Assembly: GCA_029934695.1 (NCBI GenBank)
Contig: JAOZLU010000085.1
Location: 1 to 17,077 of the forward strand
From: Desulfobacterales bacterium
Lineage (GTDB): Bacteria > Desulfobacterota > Desulfobacteria > Desulfobacterales > 4be13
Length of the DNA: 17,077 bases
Reading direction: 5' to 3'
Part shown: positions 7,236 to 14,458 of the stretch, in pieces
Layout: the number at the start of each line of letters is the position of its first letter
How positions within the stretch are numbered: the first letter of the stretch is position 1
Notes under the pieces: generated by a model
What the model was told of the DNA's origin: nothing
The model's input: the letters and a program-made list of their open reading frames with translations, nothing else
Databases searched by the model: none
Made by a program: the position numbers and the translations under genes

Positions 7236-7694
7236 ATGCCGAAACGCCAGTTCTGTACATTTCAGATAGCTGAACGCCTCTTCGGCGTTGATATTCTGGA
7301 TGTGAAGGAAATTAACCTGGAAGCCAAGTTTACGCCTGTTTTCCATGCCCCAAAGGAGGTGGAGGGGTATGTCAATATCCGGGGACAAATATATCTGATC
7401 CTCAATCTTCGGCTGCTTTTGGGGTTTGAGAAAAAAGCGGTTGATGAGGCAAGCCGCCTTGTTTTATTTAAGCCTCAAGTGGAAGAACCTTTCGGGGTTT
7501 TGGTGGACCGCATCGGCGATGTGGTGGATGTTGATGTGACTCAGATTGAAGATCACAACAAGGATGACCAGAGACCTTCCAAAGACGGCAAACGGAAGTC
7601 GGCGGAGCTGTGGGACGGCGTGTGCAAACTGGAAGAGGGACTCCTCGTTGTCCTGAACTCACGGAATATGTTGAAAAGCATTGGTAAAACATAA
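7236..7694 (+). CDS. cheW: Chemotaxis coupling protein CheW
   Basis: This 152-residue single-domain CheW would link the receptor to the P5 domain of CheA in the signalling array. Residues 5-30 show the start of the fold (FCTFQIAERLFGVDILDVKE). The most conserved segment, GYVNIRGQIYLILNLRLLLG, follows at about 44-63 and includes the receptor-contacting arginine, and the FGVLVDRIGDVV strand comes later. Length is normal. It lies 45 bases after cheA, certainly in the same operon. The next 346 bases carry no gene but hold strong hairpins, so expression of the receptor gene may differ. Confidence 0.95.
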   Translation: MPKRQFCTFQIAERLFGVDILDVKEINLEAKFTPVFHAPKEVEGYVNIRGQIYLILNLRLLLGFEKKAVDEASRLVLFKPQVEEPFGVLVDRIGDVVDVDVTQIEDHNKDDQRPSKDGKRKSAELWDGVCKLEEGLLVVLNSRNMLKSIGKT

Positions 7695-7741
7695 CAGTTC
7701 ACCTGTTATCAACGAGTAAGACAAATTTGCAGTTTGCCTGG

Positions 7742-7762
7742 ATGCAATTTGCAAAATTGCAT
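7742..7762. repeat. Palindrome shared with the cheB leader (copy 1)
   Basis: ATGCAATTT-GCA-AAATTGCAT is a perfect 9-bp stem with a GCA loop. Its 15-base core CAATTTGCAAAATTG recurs exactly at 10401-10415. It lies 47 bases after cheW and has no T-run, so it is not a standard terminator. Confidence 0.85.
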
Positions 7763-7867
7763 TACAACGGGGGCAGCGAATCTTATGCAACTGACGAGTT
7801 ATTAAAATTCATCTGAAAAATAAGGAATTCTCTTCGTCCGAAACATCAACTGTATAGCTAATTATAA

Positions 7868-8021
7868 CTGATTCTAACGGATTTTGTGGTTCTGCATAAT
7901 TTCAGGCTGTCAGGAAACCGCAGAGATCACAGAGGAGGCACAGAGAACCGCAGAGATCAGGAGGGTTCTGTGTCCTTTGTGGTCAAAAACGGATTCAGAC
8001 CACAAAATCCGTCAGAATCAG
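7868..8021. repeat. Long inverted repeat in the receptor gene leader
   Basis: The left arm 7868-7894 (CTGATTCTAACGG to GTGGTTCTG) matches the reverse complement of the right arm 7996-8021 with one indel and one mismatch. The interior continues the symmetry: GATCACAGAGGAGGCACAGAGAACC near 7925 opposes GGTTCTGTGTCC near 7966. It belongs to a widespread style of CACAGAGG/CCTCTGTG intergenic element, and a fragment of the same kind lies at 17046-17064. The right arm ends about 8 bases before the receptor's ribosome binding site, so a folded leader could affect its translation. Nothing else is seen between cheW and the receptor gene. Confidence 0.85.
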
Positions 8022-8040
8022 AATTGTAAAGGAGATTACC

Positions 8041-10233
8041 ATGAAAGTAAAAAGCCTCCAGATTAAGATCACCTTCTGGACCGGGTTTTGCCTGCTGGCC
8101 ACGGCGACAATCATTATTGCCTATTCCGCGATGACCATGAAAGACAGGGCGAGAATCGCATGGGAAGAGGCAATCAGGGAAACCCGGGAACACACCGGTG
8201 CCATAGCGAGACAATATGCCAATCATATCAGAGCGGAGTTGGAAGTGACCCTTGACACCTCTCGCACACTCGCTTATGCCCTGTCAGGGATCAGGAACGA
8301 AGAGTCCAAGATCGAACTTGACCGGGAAGAAGTCAACAGCATCCTGAAACTCATCCTGACCCGAAATCCGAAATTTCTCAGCATCTATACCTGCTGGGAA
8401 CCGAACGCTTTTGACGGAAAGGACGCGGAATACAGTGACAAAGAAGGGCATGATGAAACAGGGCGTTTTATTCCGTACTGGACTCGGAATGCGGATGGCA
8501 ATATCATGGCAGAGCCTTTGCAAGACTATGAAAAAGAAGGCAAAGGGGATTATTATCTGCTCCCCAGGAAAACAAAAAGCGAATGTATCATTGATCCTTA
8601 TCTTTACAGTGTCCAGGGAAATCCCACGCTGATCACATCCCTGACAGTGCCAATCATCGTTGGCGAAACCTTTTATGGCATTGTCGGGATTGACCTGCAC
8701 ATTGATACGCTTCAGAAGATGGTGAACGCCATGAAAGGCTCTGATGAGGATGCCGCGCAGATTCTTCTGATCTCTCATAACGGGACCCTGGCCGCGGCCA
8801 CCGGAAGGCCGGAACTGTTAGGCAAACATATAAAAAATATCCATCGGGAACACTTTGCTCAGAAAATACCCCGTATTCAAAAAGGCGAGGAAATCGTTGA
8901 AATACTGGAAGGGCATCTTGAGATTTTCATACCTGTCAAAACAGGCCGAACCACCACTCCCTGGTCAGTCAGCATTGTCATGCCTATGGAAAACATCACC
9001 GCCTCGGCAGATAAGCAGAAGGCGCGGGCGAACCATGACATGAAAAAAATGATCGGCATCGGTATCTGTTGCATTCTGGCCGCGATGGTGCTCTTGTGGC
9101 GTATCGCCGGGAATATTGCCAAACCGATACGCAAAACTTCTTATGTTCTCAGGGATATTGCCGAAGGGGATCTGACAAAACGGGTTAAGACTCAGGCACA
9201 CGATGAACTGGGGATATTGGGAAATTCGTTCAATGTATTCCTGAACAACTTCCAGAAGATTATCAGGGACATAGCAGGCAATGTTGAGACATTGAGCGCA
9301 TCCTCATTGCAACTCTCTGATATTTCAGGCAATATGAAGATAGGCACGGATGAAATATCATCCAAATCCACCAACGTGGCCTCTGCCACAGAGGAGGTCG
9401 CGACGAATATCAACACCATGGCATCCGCGGTGGAAGAAATGAGCGTGAATATTCAAAGCGTTTCAACCACAGCAGAGCAGATGGCTCAGAACATGAACTC
9501 TGTAGCTTCGGCCATAGAAGATATGTCCGCGGCAATCAATGACATTGCCCAAAATGCCCAGCAGGGGACAAAGGTCTCAACCCAGGCCACGGATATGGCA
9601 AATATAGCAACCATGGCCATGAATACTCTCGGAGATACTGCAATGGAGATTGATGAAGTGACCGAACTGATCAAGAAGATCGCGGAACAGACAAATCTTC
9701 TGGCACTCAACGCCACCATTGAAGCGGCTTCTGCCGGCGATGCAGGCAAAGGCTTTGCAGTGGTTGCGAAAGAGATAAAGGAACTCGCCAACCAAAGCTC
9801 CCAGGCCGCCGAAAATATAGGCAAACGTATCAAGGATGTCCAAAAGAACACCATTGAGGCCGTCAAGGTGATTGATCAGGTTTCGGAGATCATCAACAAT
9901 ATAAATGAATCTTCCACCGGAATCATGAATGCCGTGGAGCAGCAGACCCTGACCGCAAACAATATTTCAGTCAGCATCCAGCAGGTAAATATCGGTGCTG
10001 GCAATATTGCCTCATCCATCGCCGAAGTGGCCAAAGGCTCAAATGATATGTCAAGGAACGCGGCTGAGGCTGCCAGGGGTGCGAATGACATGGCCTCCAA
10101 TATTCAGGATATCAGCAAGGCTGCCGGCAAGGCAAATGGCGGGGCCAGGCAGGTCAATCGTTCCGCAGATGAGTTGGCCAGGGTCGCGAGTGAACTTCAG
10201 AAAATGGTCGGCAAGTTTAAAATCGGAGTTTGA
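8041..10233 (+). CDS. Methyl-accepting chemotaxis protein with dCache sensor
   Basis: The receptor has 730 residues. TM1 (about 11-31) is followed by a periplasmic dCache-type domain (about 45-320, with YTCWEPNAFDG, GRFIPYW and PIIVGETFYGIVGIDLHID). TM2 is about 337-356, HAMP about 357-409, and a long signalling helical hairpin fills the rest. The tip EQTNLLALNATIEAASAGDAGKGFAVVA (549-576) is the classic CheA/CheW contact, with K for the common R. Glu/Gln-rich heptads in both helices supply methylation sites for the CheR and CheB encoded next. There is no NWETF-like C-terminal CheR tether. The RFIPYW region resembles small-molecule dCache sensors, but a ligand cannot be named. The start is supported by AAAGGAG at 8028-8034. 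Confidence 0.95.
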   Translation: MKVKSLQIKITFWTGFCLLATATIIIAYSAMTMKDRARIAWEEAIRETREHTGAIARQYANHIRAELEVTLDTSRTLAYALSGIRNEESKIELDREEVNSILKLILTRNPKFLSIYTCWEPNAFDGKDAEYSDKEGHDETGRFIPYWTRNADGNIMAEPLQDYEKEGKGDYYLLPRKTKSECIIDPYLYSVQGNPTLITSLTVPIIVGETFYGIVGIDLHIDTLQKMVNAMKGSDEDAAQILLISHNGTLAAATGRPELLGKHIKNIHREHFAQKIPRIQKGEEIVEILEGHLEIFIPVKTGRTTTPWSVSIVMPMENITASADKQKARANHDMKKMIGIGICCILAAMVLLWRIAGNIAKPIRKTSYVLRDIAEGDLTKRVKTQAHDELGILGNSFNVFLNNFQKIIRDIAGNVETLSASSLQLSDISGNMKIGTDEISSKSTNVASATEEVATNINTMASAVEEMSVNIQSVSTTAEQMAQNMNSVASAIEDMSAAINDIAQNAQQGTKVSTQATDMANIATMAMNTLGDTAMEIDEVTELIKKIAEQTNLLALNATIEAASAGDAGKGFAVVAKEIKELANQSSQAAENIGKRIKDVQKNTIEAVKVIDQVSEIINNINESSTGIMNAVEQQTLTANNISVSIQQVNIGAGNIASSIAEVAKGSNDMSRNAAEAARGANDMASNIQDISKAAGKANGGARQVNRSADELARVASELQKMVGKFKIGV

Positions 10234-10268
10234 TGTTTGACGAGGTGGAGAAGCCCTCCTACGTTTGC

Positions 10269-10394
10269 GTTCCCTCGCGGAAGTCGTGGGAACGAGAATA
10301 AACCCCATATGCATCAGGCTGAGATTGCCGGACGGGGTTTGCAACCCCGTCCGGCAAGAAGTTCCCTCGCGGAAGCCTTGGAAACGAGAATAAA
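10269..10394. repeat. REP-like cluster between receptor and cheB
   Basis: Two 34-base direct copies (10269-10302 and 10361-10394; GTTCCCTCGCGGAAG to AACGAGAATAAA) differ at three positions. They bracket the perfect palindrome at 10327-10355. The first copy contains the inverted pair CGTTCCC/GGGAACG. The symmetric order copy-palindrome-copy suggests a composite mobile repeat. It fills most of the gap between the receptor gene and cheB. Confidence 0.88.
10327..10355. repeat. Perfect 13-bp-stem palindrome (copy 1)
   Basis: GCCGGACGGGGTT-TGC-AACCCCGTCCGGC forms a perfect 13-bp stem with a 3-base loop. The 34 bases 10323-10356 are identical to 14996-15029. With no T-run after it, it is better called a REP-type element than an intrinsic terminator, though it could protect the 3' end of the receptor mRNA. 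Confidence 0.93.
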
Positions 10395-10400
10395 AAAAAA

Positions 10401-10415
10401 CAATTTGCAAAATTG
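10401..10415. repeat. Palindrome shared with the cheW 3' flank (copy 2)
   Basis: CAATTT-GCA-AAATTG is identical to the core of 7742-7762. It ends 6 bases before the weak GGAAAG site of cheB and could influence its translation. Confidence 0.8.
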
Positions 10416-10430
10416 TTTTACGGAAAGCAG

Positions 10431-11582
10431 ATGAATGTAAAGACGAAAATTCTTATTGTTGATGATTCCCGGATTTTCCGCAGCGCTATTGAGGAAAGTC
10501 TGTCCGAGGTAAACGATATCAAAGTCATCGGCTCGGTGAGGAACGGCGTCAAGGCCATTGAATTCATTAAATCAACGCCTCCGGATCTTGTCACCCTTGA
10601 TGTTGAGATGCCGGATATGGGCGGGTTGGAAACTTTGGAGGAAATCCGTAAGATAAATGCGTCTGACGGAAACCGTCCGCCTGTCGGGGTCATCATGGTG
10701 AGTTCTTTTGCCCGGAGAGGGGCTGATATCACCATCAGGGCACTGGAGGCGGGCGCGTTTGATTTCATTACAAAGCCCGAAGGCAGGAACGCGGCGGAAA
10801 GTATCGAAATCCTTCGGCGCCAATTGGTGATAAAAATTCGTTACTTTACGGCCCGGCGAATCTCTTCGGCTCTGACAAAGCCACAGCCCTCTTCCCGTCA
10901 AAAAACAGAGAAGTGTCGCCCTCAGAACAGATTCCCGGAGCGAGATGCACCAGCATGGCTGCGATCAGATCGTAAGCCTGATTTTTCTCTTCCTTCAAAG
11001 ATTAAGGCAATACTTATCGGCGTATCCACAGGCGGGCCAAAGGCGCTGGCCGAACTCCTGCCCCCGCTTTGTGAAAAAGCCCGTATTCCGATCATTATTG
11101 TCCAGCACATGCCGCCGACGTTCACCCAGTCTCTTGCCAACAGTTTGGACGCCAGATGCTCTTATGCGGTGACAGAAGCCAGAAATGAGGATATTGTCCA
11201 GAATCACCACGCCTATATCGCACCCGGAGGCAGGCATATACTGCTTCGCCGAAGAAACAATGAGGTGACAGTTGTTGTGAACAGACAGCCTCCTGAGAAG
11301 GGATGCCGGCCCTCTGTGGATAAACTCTTCCGGTCTGCTGCAACTGTATATGACGGCAATGTCATCGCCCTCATCCTTACCGGTATGGGGGTTGACGGCA
11401 CAAAAGGCGCGGGAATTCTCAAGCGGGCCGGCGCGCATATTATTGCCCAGGATGAAAAGACCAGTGTGGTGTGGGGGATGCCCGGAAGCGCACAAGCTTC
11501 CGGAAATGTTGACAAGGTGCTGTCTATCGGAGATATTCCCGAAGCAGTGTTCAAGGCGATTCATAAATCAGGCGGGGTATAA
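10431..11582 (+). CDS. cheB: Chemotaxis methylesterase/response regulator CheB
   Basis: This is protein-glutamate methylesterase and glutamine deamidase, which removes methyl groups from the receptor when phosphorylated by CheA. It has 383 residues from ATG 10431; the in-frame TTG at 10413 lies in a palindrome and is less likely. The receiver (about 5-125) has D11/D12, phosphoacceptor D57 and K115. The linker (about 140-190) is basic and poorly conserved. The catalytic domain (about 192-380) has S199 in GVSTGGP, H226 in VQHMP and D322 in LTGMGVDG, the complete triad. Only a weak GGAAAG (10422-10427) precedes the start. cheR begins 3 bases after the stop. Confidence 0.96.
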   Translation: MNVKTKILIVDDSRIFRSAIEESLSEVNDIKVIGSVRNGVKAIEFIKSTPPDLVTLDVEMPDMGGLETLEEIRKINASDGNRPPVGVIMVSSFARRGADITIRALEAGAFDFITKPEGRNAAESIEILRRQLVIKIRYFTARRISSALTKPQPSSRQKTEKCRPQNRFPERDAPAWLRSDRKPDFSLPSKIKAILIGVSTGGPKALAELLPPLCEKARIPIIIVQHMPPTFTQSLANSLDARCSYAVTEARNEDIVQNHHAYIAPGGRHILLRRRNNEVTVVVNRQPPEKGCRPSVDKLFRSAATVYDGNVIALILTGMGVDGTKGAGILKRAGAHIIAQDEKTSVVWGMPGSAQASGNVDKVLSIGDIPEAVFKAIHKSGGV

Positions 11583-11585
11583 TTC

Positions 11586-12455
11586 ATGGAACTGTCAGAC
11601 AGGGAGTTTGAACTCCTTCGAAGTTATATTCACGATATATGCGGTCTTGCGATTTCCGAGAACAAAGCCTATCTGATTCGGCAACGTCTTGAACCACTTG
11701 CCGCTGATGCCGGTTGCAAGACTTTTGAAGAATTTTACGAGAAGATCAGCAAAAGTGCGCCGCCCAAGTTTCAGGAGAAAATTATCAATGCGATCACAAC
11801 CAATGAGACTTCTTTTTTTCGGGACGGTCATCCTTTTGTAGCGTTCAAGGAGCATGTTCTTCCCAAGTTGGCTGAAATTATCCGGGAGCGAAAGGCCCGG
11901 ATGCATACCAGGAAAGGGCCCAAGGTGCGCCTCTGGTCCGCGGGATCATCAAGCGGCCAGGAAGCGTACAGCCTCGCTATACTGATTCATGAGTATGCTC
12001 TGGCCCACAAGCATCTTCTTATAACTGAGGAGGACTTTGGAATACTTGCCACCGATATCTCGAGCGAAGTTCTCTCAAGGGCCATGGCCGGCGAGTACAA
12101 TAAAGCGGAAGTGAAACGGGGGCTGACATCTGATTATATGACAAAATATTTCAAAAAAGGCCAGAAATACTGGTGTATTATCAGTCTGATACGGACCATG
12201 GTGGAGTTCCGTCAGGTGAATCTTATCCGACCCTTCACCATGCTGGGAGGCTTTGATGTGATTTTCTGCCGCAATGTTCTCATTTACTTTGACAATGAGA
12301 CAAAAACACGCATCATTGAGCAGTTCTTTGATATGCTTTCCGATAACGGGGTTCTTGTTCTGGGAGCAACGGAAAATGTCTATGGGATCACGGACAGATT
12401 TGACTCTGAGAACTACGGGCAGACGCTTCTTTATCGGAAATGCCTGGATGCCTGA
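11586..12455 (+). CDS. cheR: Chemotaxis protein methyltransferase CheR
   Basis: CheR transfers methyl groups from S-adenosylmethionine to glutamates of the receptor. The 289-residue protein has the all-helical CheR N-terminal domain (about 1-75), the TTNETSFFRD motif (71-80), the SAM-binding SAGSSSGQEAYSLAI segment (about 118-132), ATDIS (155-159) and FCRNVLIYFD (227-236). No C-terminal TPR is present, and with no tether on the receptor it probably acts on the helices directly. ATG 11586 follows cheB by 3 bases, so translational coupling is likely. It is the last gene of the chemosensory block. Confidence 0.96.
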   Translation: MELSDREFELLRSYIHDICGLAISENKAYLIRQRLEPLAADAGCKTFEEFYEKISKSAPPKFQEKIINAITTNETSFFRDGHPFVAFKEHVLPKLAEIIRERKARMHTRKGPKVRLWSAGSSSGQEAYSLAILIHEYALAHKHLLITEEDFGILATDISSEVLSRAMAGEYNKAEVKRGLTSDYMTKYFKKGQKYWCIISLIRTMVEFRQVNLIRPFTMLGGFDVIFCRNVLIYFDNETKTRIIEQFFDMLSDNGVLVLGATENVYGITDRFDSENYGQTLLYRKCLDA

Positions 12456-12493
12456 GCGTCCCCTTTTTGCTCCAATCATCGCCTGAACAAAAC

Positions 12494-12571
12494 CATTCAG
12501 AAAGTGAACTATATGAGCACTATAACAAAATCATTCATAGGAGAACTAACTATATGAGCACCATAACCAAT
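12494..12571. repeat. Imperfect tandem duplication of a translation start
   Basis: CATTCA, AACTATATGAGCA and an ATAAC-like end occur twice (12494-12531 and 12532-12571), offset by 38-41 bases. Both copies carry an ATG that begins Met-Ser-Thr-Ile-Thr. Confidence 0.8.
12513..12557 (+). CDS. 14-codon mini-ORF in the duplicated start
   Basis: The upstream copy of the duplicated start encodes MSTITKSFIGELTI and ends with a TGA that overlaps the next ATG (ATGA at 12554-12557). The overlap is the form used for translational coupling. It may be only a by-product of the duplication; translation is not shown. Confidence 0.25.
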   Translation: MSTITKSFIGELTI

Positions 12572-12691
12572 CAGGAACTGGAAGGCCCGGAATATGAGAC
12601 CATATACGCATTCGGCGGGCTGTGCGTGATTGACAGTATTGAAGAGATCGCCCACCTCAACGACTTATGCGACCTCAATGTTTCTCCTTAA
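12554..12691 (+). pseudogene. Aldehyde:ferredoxin oxidoreductase (AOR) fragment
   Basis: This 45-codon ORF has a good ribosome binding site (AGGAG, 12539-12543). Residues about 9-41 (GPEYETIYAFGG, then ...IEEIAHLNDLCDL) match, from memory of the family, the conserved internal stretch of tungsten-dependent aldehyde:ferredoxin oxidoreductases that normally continues into a GLDTIS-like segment. Here it ends in NVSP and a stop. The cofactor- and Fe-S-binding regions before and after are absent, and a complete AOR is about 600 residues. It is therefore best read as a relic, probably left by deletion or copied in by recombination. Its clean start and codon use mean that a small translated peptide cannot be excluded. 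Confidence 0.6.
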
Positions 12692-13109
12692 TTTTTTATG
12701 ACACATTATAATTTAACTGATAATATTTGTGTCGTCACAAATTAAGGATAAAATATAAGCATTCCTGTGATCTGACAAATTCAATTATTTAGTTGCATCC
12801 AAAACAGCCTTGTCCCGGAGCCGACAGGTGTTTTTGTGCAAAAGGCTGGGACATCTGATAAAAGCCTTGACAGAGCATTCTGTTTATGTCATACAAACTA
12901 TAATTTATGTATAGGCGGTTGTTATCTGCAAATTTTTTTGACCAGCCGAAATGGGTATTGCATAGTTAGGGTTTCGGCAAAAACAGGGAACGGAGTGGTC
13001 CTTAGCAACCCACCAGACACCTCCGGACATCCGCACAAGCTGGGTTACGTTGCGCTCCACCCACCCTACGTTGCCATAATGGGAGATTCTTTTCTGGAAA
13101 TCACCTTAT

Positions 13110-13238
13110 GGGACCCGGAAAAAACGCATTACCCCATGAAAATTCGCAAAGGAGTGCAAAAATTAAGCGAAGCGGTTTTTTGCGAAGCGATTTTTTTGCA
13201 TCTCGCACAGGCGGGATAATGCGTTTTTCCCGAGTTCC
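13110..13238. repeat. Large inverted repeat with internal GCGAAGCG tandem units
   Basis: The 26-base arms 13110-13135 and 13213-13238 (GGAAAAAACGCATTA against TAATGCGTTTTTCC) pair with few mismatches. Inside are two direct units, GCGAAGCGGTTTTTT (13167-13181) and GCGAAGCGATTTTTTT (13182-13197), and nested TGCAAAAA/TTTTTGCA symmetry. The layout fits a small non-autonomous mobile element or a structured RNA. Confidence 0.8.
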
Positions 13239-13331
13239 TTAATTACCCTTAAAAATCTAAAGGACACAAAAAAGGAAATAGAATTAAAAATTGTTGAAAT
13301 ATATGAAAGACTGGATTGATCGTTTAGGTAT

Positions 13332-13420
13332 TAGAGTTGTTCCTAAATAAATACTGACTCAATAAAAACAAATGGTTAAAAGTCTTAAAGCCCAAAAAAG
13401 TTTATTTAGGAACAACTCTA
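13332..13420. repeat. MITE-like element with perfect 20-bp terminal inverted repeats
   Basis: The arms TAGAGTTGTTCCTAAATAAA (13332-13351) and its exact reverse complement (13401-13420) flank a 49-base AT-rich spacer. The size and perfect ends suggest a miniature inverted-repeat transposable element. No clear target-site duplication is visible, and no transposase is in the window. Confidence 0.75.
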
Positions 13421-13525
13421 TTGGCAGTTTGGAAATAAATTCGTTTGAAGAGAGGAATATTTTATCAAAAAAATTTTGTTCATAACGATTATTGAATCTG
13501 CATCCAACGGAGGTTGCTTAAACTG

Positions 13526-14395
13526 ATGCTCTGGCTGACTCTGTCTCTTCTGACGGCCCTGGCAGCTTCTTCCCAGGATGCCTGGATCAAAAAATTTTTC
13601 TCCAATTTTACGCTTTATGAAATGGCGGCATATCCGTTTGTTTACAGTCTGCCGATGTTTCTCATTACCATTCCGTTTATCCCTGTGCCGCGTCTTGACG
13701 CGACCTTTTTCTGGTGCTTTCTGGTAAGTGTTCCGCTGAACGCGGTTGCTTTCGTTCTCTACATAAAAGCCATCCGGATATCTCCGCTTTCCCTGACCGT
13801 TCCTTACCTGGCGTTTACGCCGGTGTTTATGATCTTTACAGGATATGTATTTCTCGACGAAATGCCGAATATATGGGGTATTTTCGGGATAATGATCATT
13901 TGCATGGGAAGTTATATTCTCAATATCGAACCCGGAAAATGGAATTTTCTCTCGCCCCTGAAAGCTGTTTCCAAGGAAACAGGCTCATGGCTGATGCTCT
14001 TTGTCGCTTTTCTGTTCAGTTTTGCCGCAGTGATCGGGAAAAAAGGCATTCTCCATTCCTCGCCGTTTTTTTTCACCATATCCTTTTTCGGCGTTCTGAA
14101 TCTGTTTCTGATCATCTCTCTCCGGGCCTTTGGAAAAATCCGGATAAGAACATTCAGGAAAACCCCGCTGAAAGGCATCATCGTAGGGAGTTTGCTGTTT
14201 ATACATGCGCTGTGTCACGGATGGGCAGTCTCTCTTATAGAAGCGGCGTATATGATCTCTGTAAAGCGCCTCAGCGTTGTCATTGGCGTTGTCTATGGCA
14301 AGCTGCTGTTTAAGGAGGAGAATATGGGATTCCGCATGAGCGGCGCGTTGCTCATGCTGGTCGGAACAGTGATTATCACGCTTCAGGGGTTATAA
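13526..14395 (+). CDS. EamA-family (DMT superfamily) transporter
   Basis: This 289-residue integral membrane protein has about ten hydrophobic segments in two halves, the usual layout of drug/metabolite transporters of the EamA type. The ends of both halves show family features: SLTVPYLAFTPVFMIFTGYVFLDE (first half) and IEAAYMISVKRLSVVIGVVYGKLLFKEE (second half), each placing an acidic residue before the last helix of the half. The substrate cannot be inferred. GGAGG (13509-13513) lies 12 bases before ATG 13526, slightly long; TTG 13514 abuts it and is unlikely. It is isolated from the che genes by the repeat stretch and probably has its own promoter. Confidence 0.88.
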   Translation: MLWLTLSLLTALAASSQDAWIKKFFSNFTLYEMAAYPFVYSLPMFLITIPFIPVPRLDATFFWCFLVSVPLNAVAFVLYIKAIRISPLSLTVPYLAFTPVFMIFTGYVFLDEMPNIWGIFGIMIICMGSYILNIEPGKWNFLSPLKAVSKETGSWLMLFVAFLFSFAAVIGKKGILHSSPFFFTISFFGVLNLFLIISLRAFGKIRIRTFRKTPLKGIIVGSLLFIHALCHGWAVSLIEAAYMISVKRLSVVIGVVYGKLLFKEENMGFRMSGALLMLVGTVIITLQGL

Positions 14396-14414
14396 ACAGA
14401 TAAATCAGAGAAGT

Positions 14415-14445
14415 CCGTTTTTTCCAAAAACCGGGTTTATTTTTC
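14415..14445 (+). terminator. Possible weak terminator after the transporter gene
   Basis: CCG plus TTTTT (14415-14422) pairs with AAAAA plus CCGG (14426-14434) around a 3-base loop with one bulge, followed by GTTTATTTTTC. It lies 20 bases after the transporter stop. The weak A-T stem makes this tentative. Confidence 0.3.
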
Positions 14446-14458
14446 AATCAGAAGTATA

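Larger units (their letters stand above)
12692..13525. other. Gene-poor, repeat-rich stretch
   Basis: No convincing gene is seen. The first 150 bases are AT-rich. At about 13005-13076 there is a dispersed repeat of the GGGTTACGTTGCGCTCCACCC type, common in many environmental bacterial genomes. Two strong inverted repeats follow (13110-13238 and 13332-13420). Between them, short peptides KEIELKIVEIYERL and, one frame over, MKDWIDRLGIRVVPK (13303-13350) look like a frameshifted gene end but match nothing I recognise. Confidence 0.7.

Noticed and set aside
7884..8066. 60-codon open frame before the receptor gene
   Set aside because: It is the translation of the CACAGAGG inverted repeat and overlaps the receptor start in another frame.
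10327..10355. Intrinsic terminator after the receptor gene
   Set aside because: The stem is strong but no T-run follows, and the identical 34-mer recurs at 14996-15029; a repeat element explains it better.
10237..10434. 65-codon open frame between receptor and cheB
   Set aside because: It consists of the REP-like repeats and palindrome, with no separate coding signal.
12554..12691. Short peptide with GG followed by Cys-containing core, like a RiPP precursor with a double-glycine leader
   Set aside because: The supposed leader and core together match an internal segment of aldehyde:ferredoxin oxidoreductase, and no modification enzyme, peptidase-transporter or radical SAM gene is nearby.
12867..12904. 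TTGACA and TATAAT as a strong promoter
   Set aside because: The two boxes are 26 bases apart, too far for a sigma-70 promoter, and no box at 16-18 bases is convincing.
12836..13219. 127-codon open frame starting with GTG
   Set aside because: It has no ribosome binding site, runs through the dispersed GGGTTACGTTGCGCTCC repeat and the inverted repeat at 13110-13238, and the protein is unlike any family I know.
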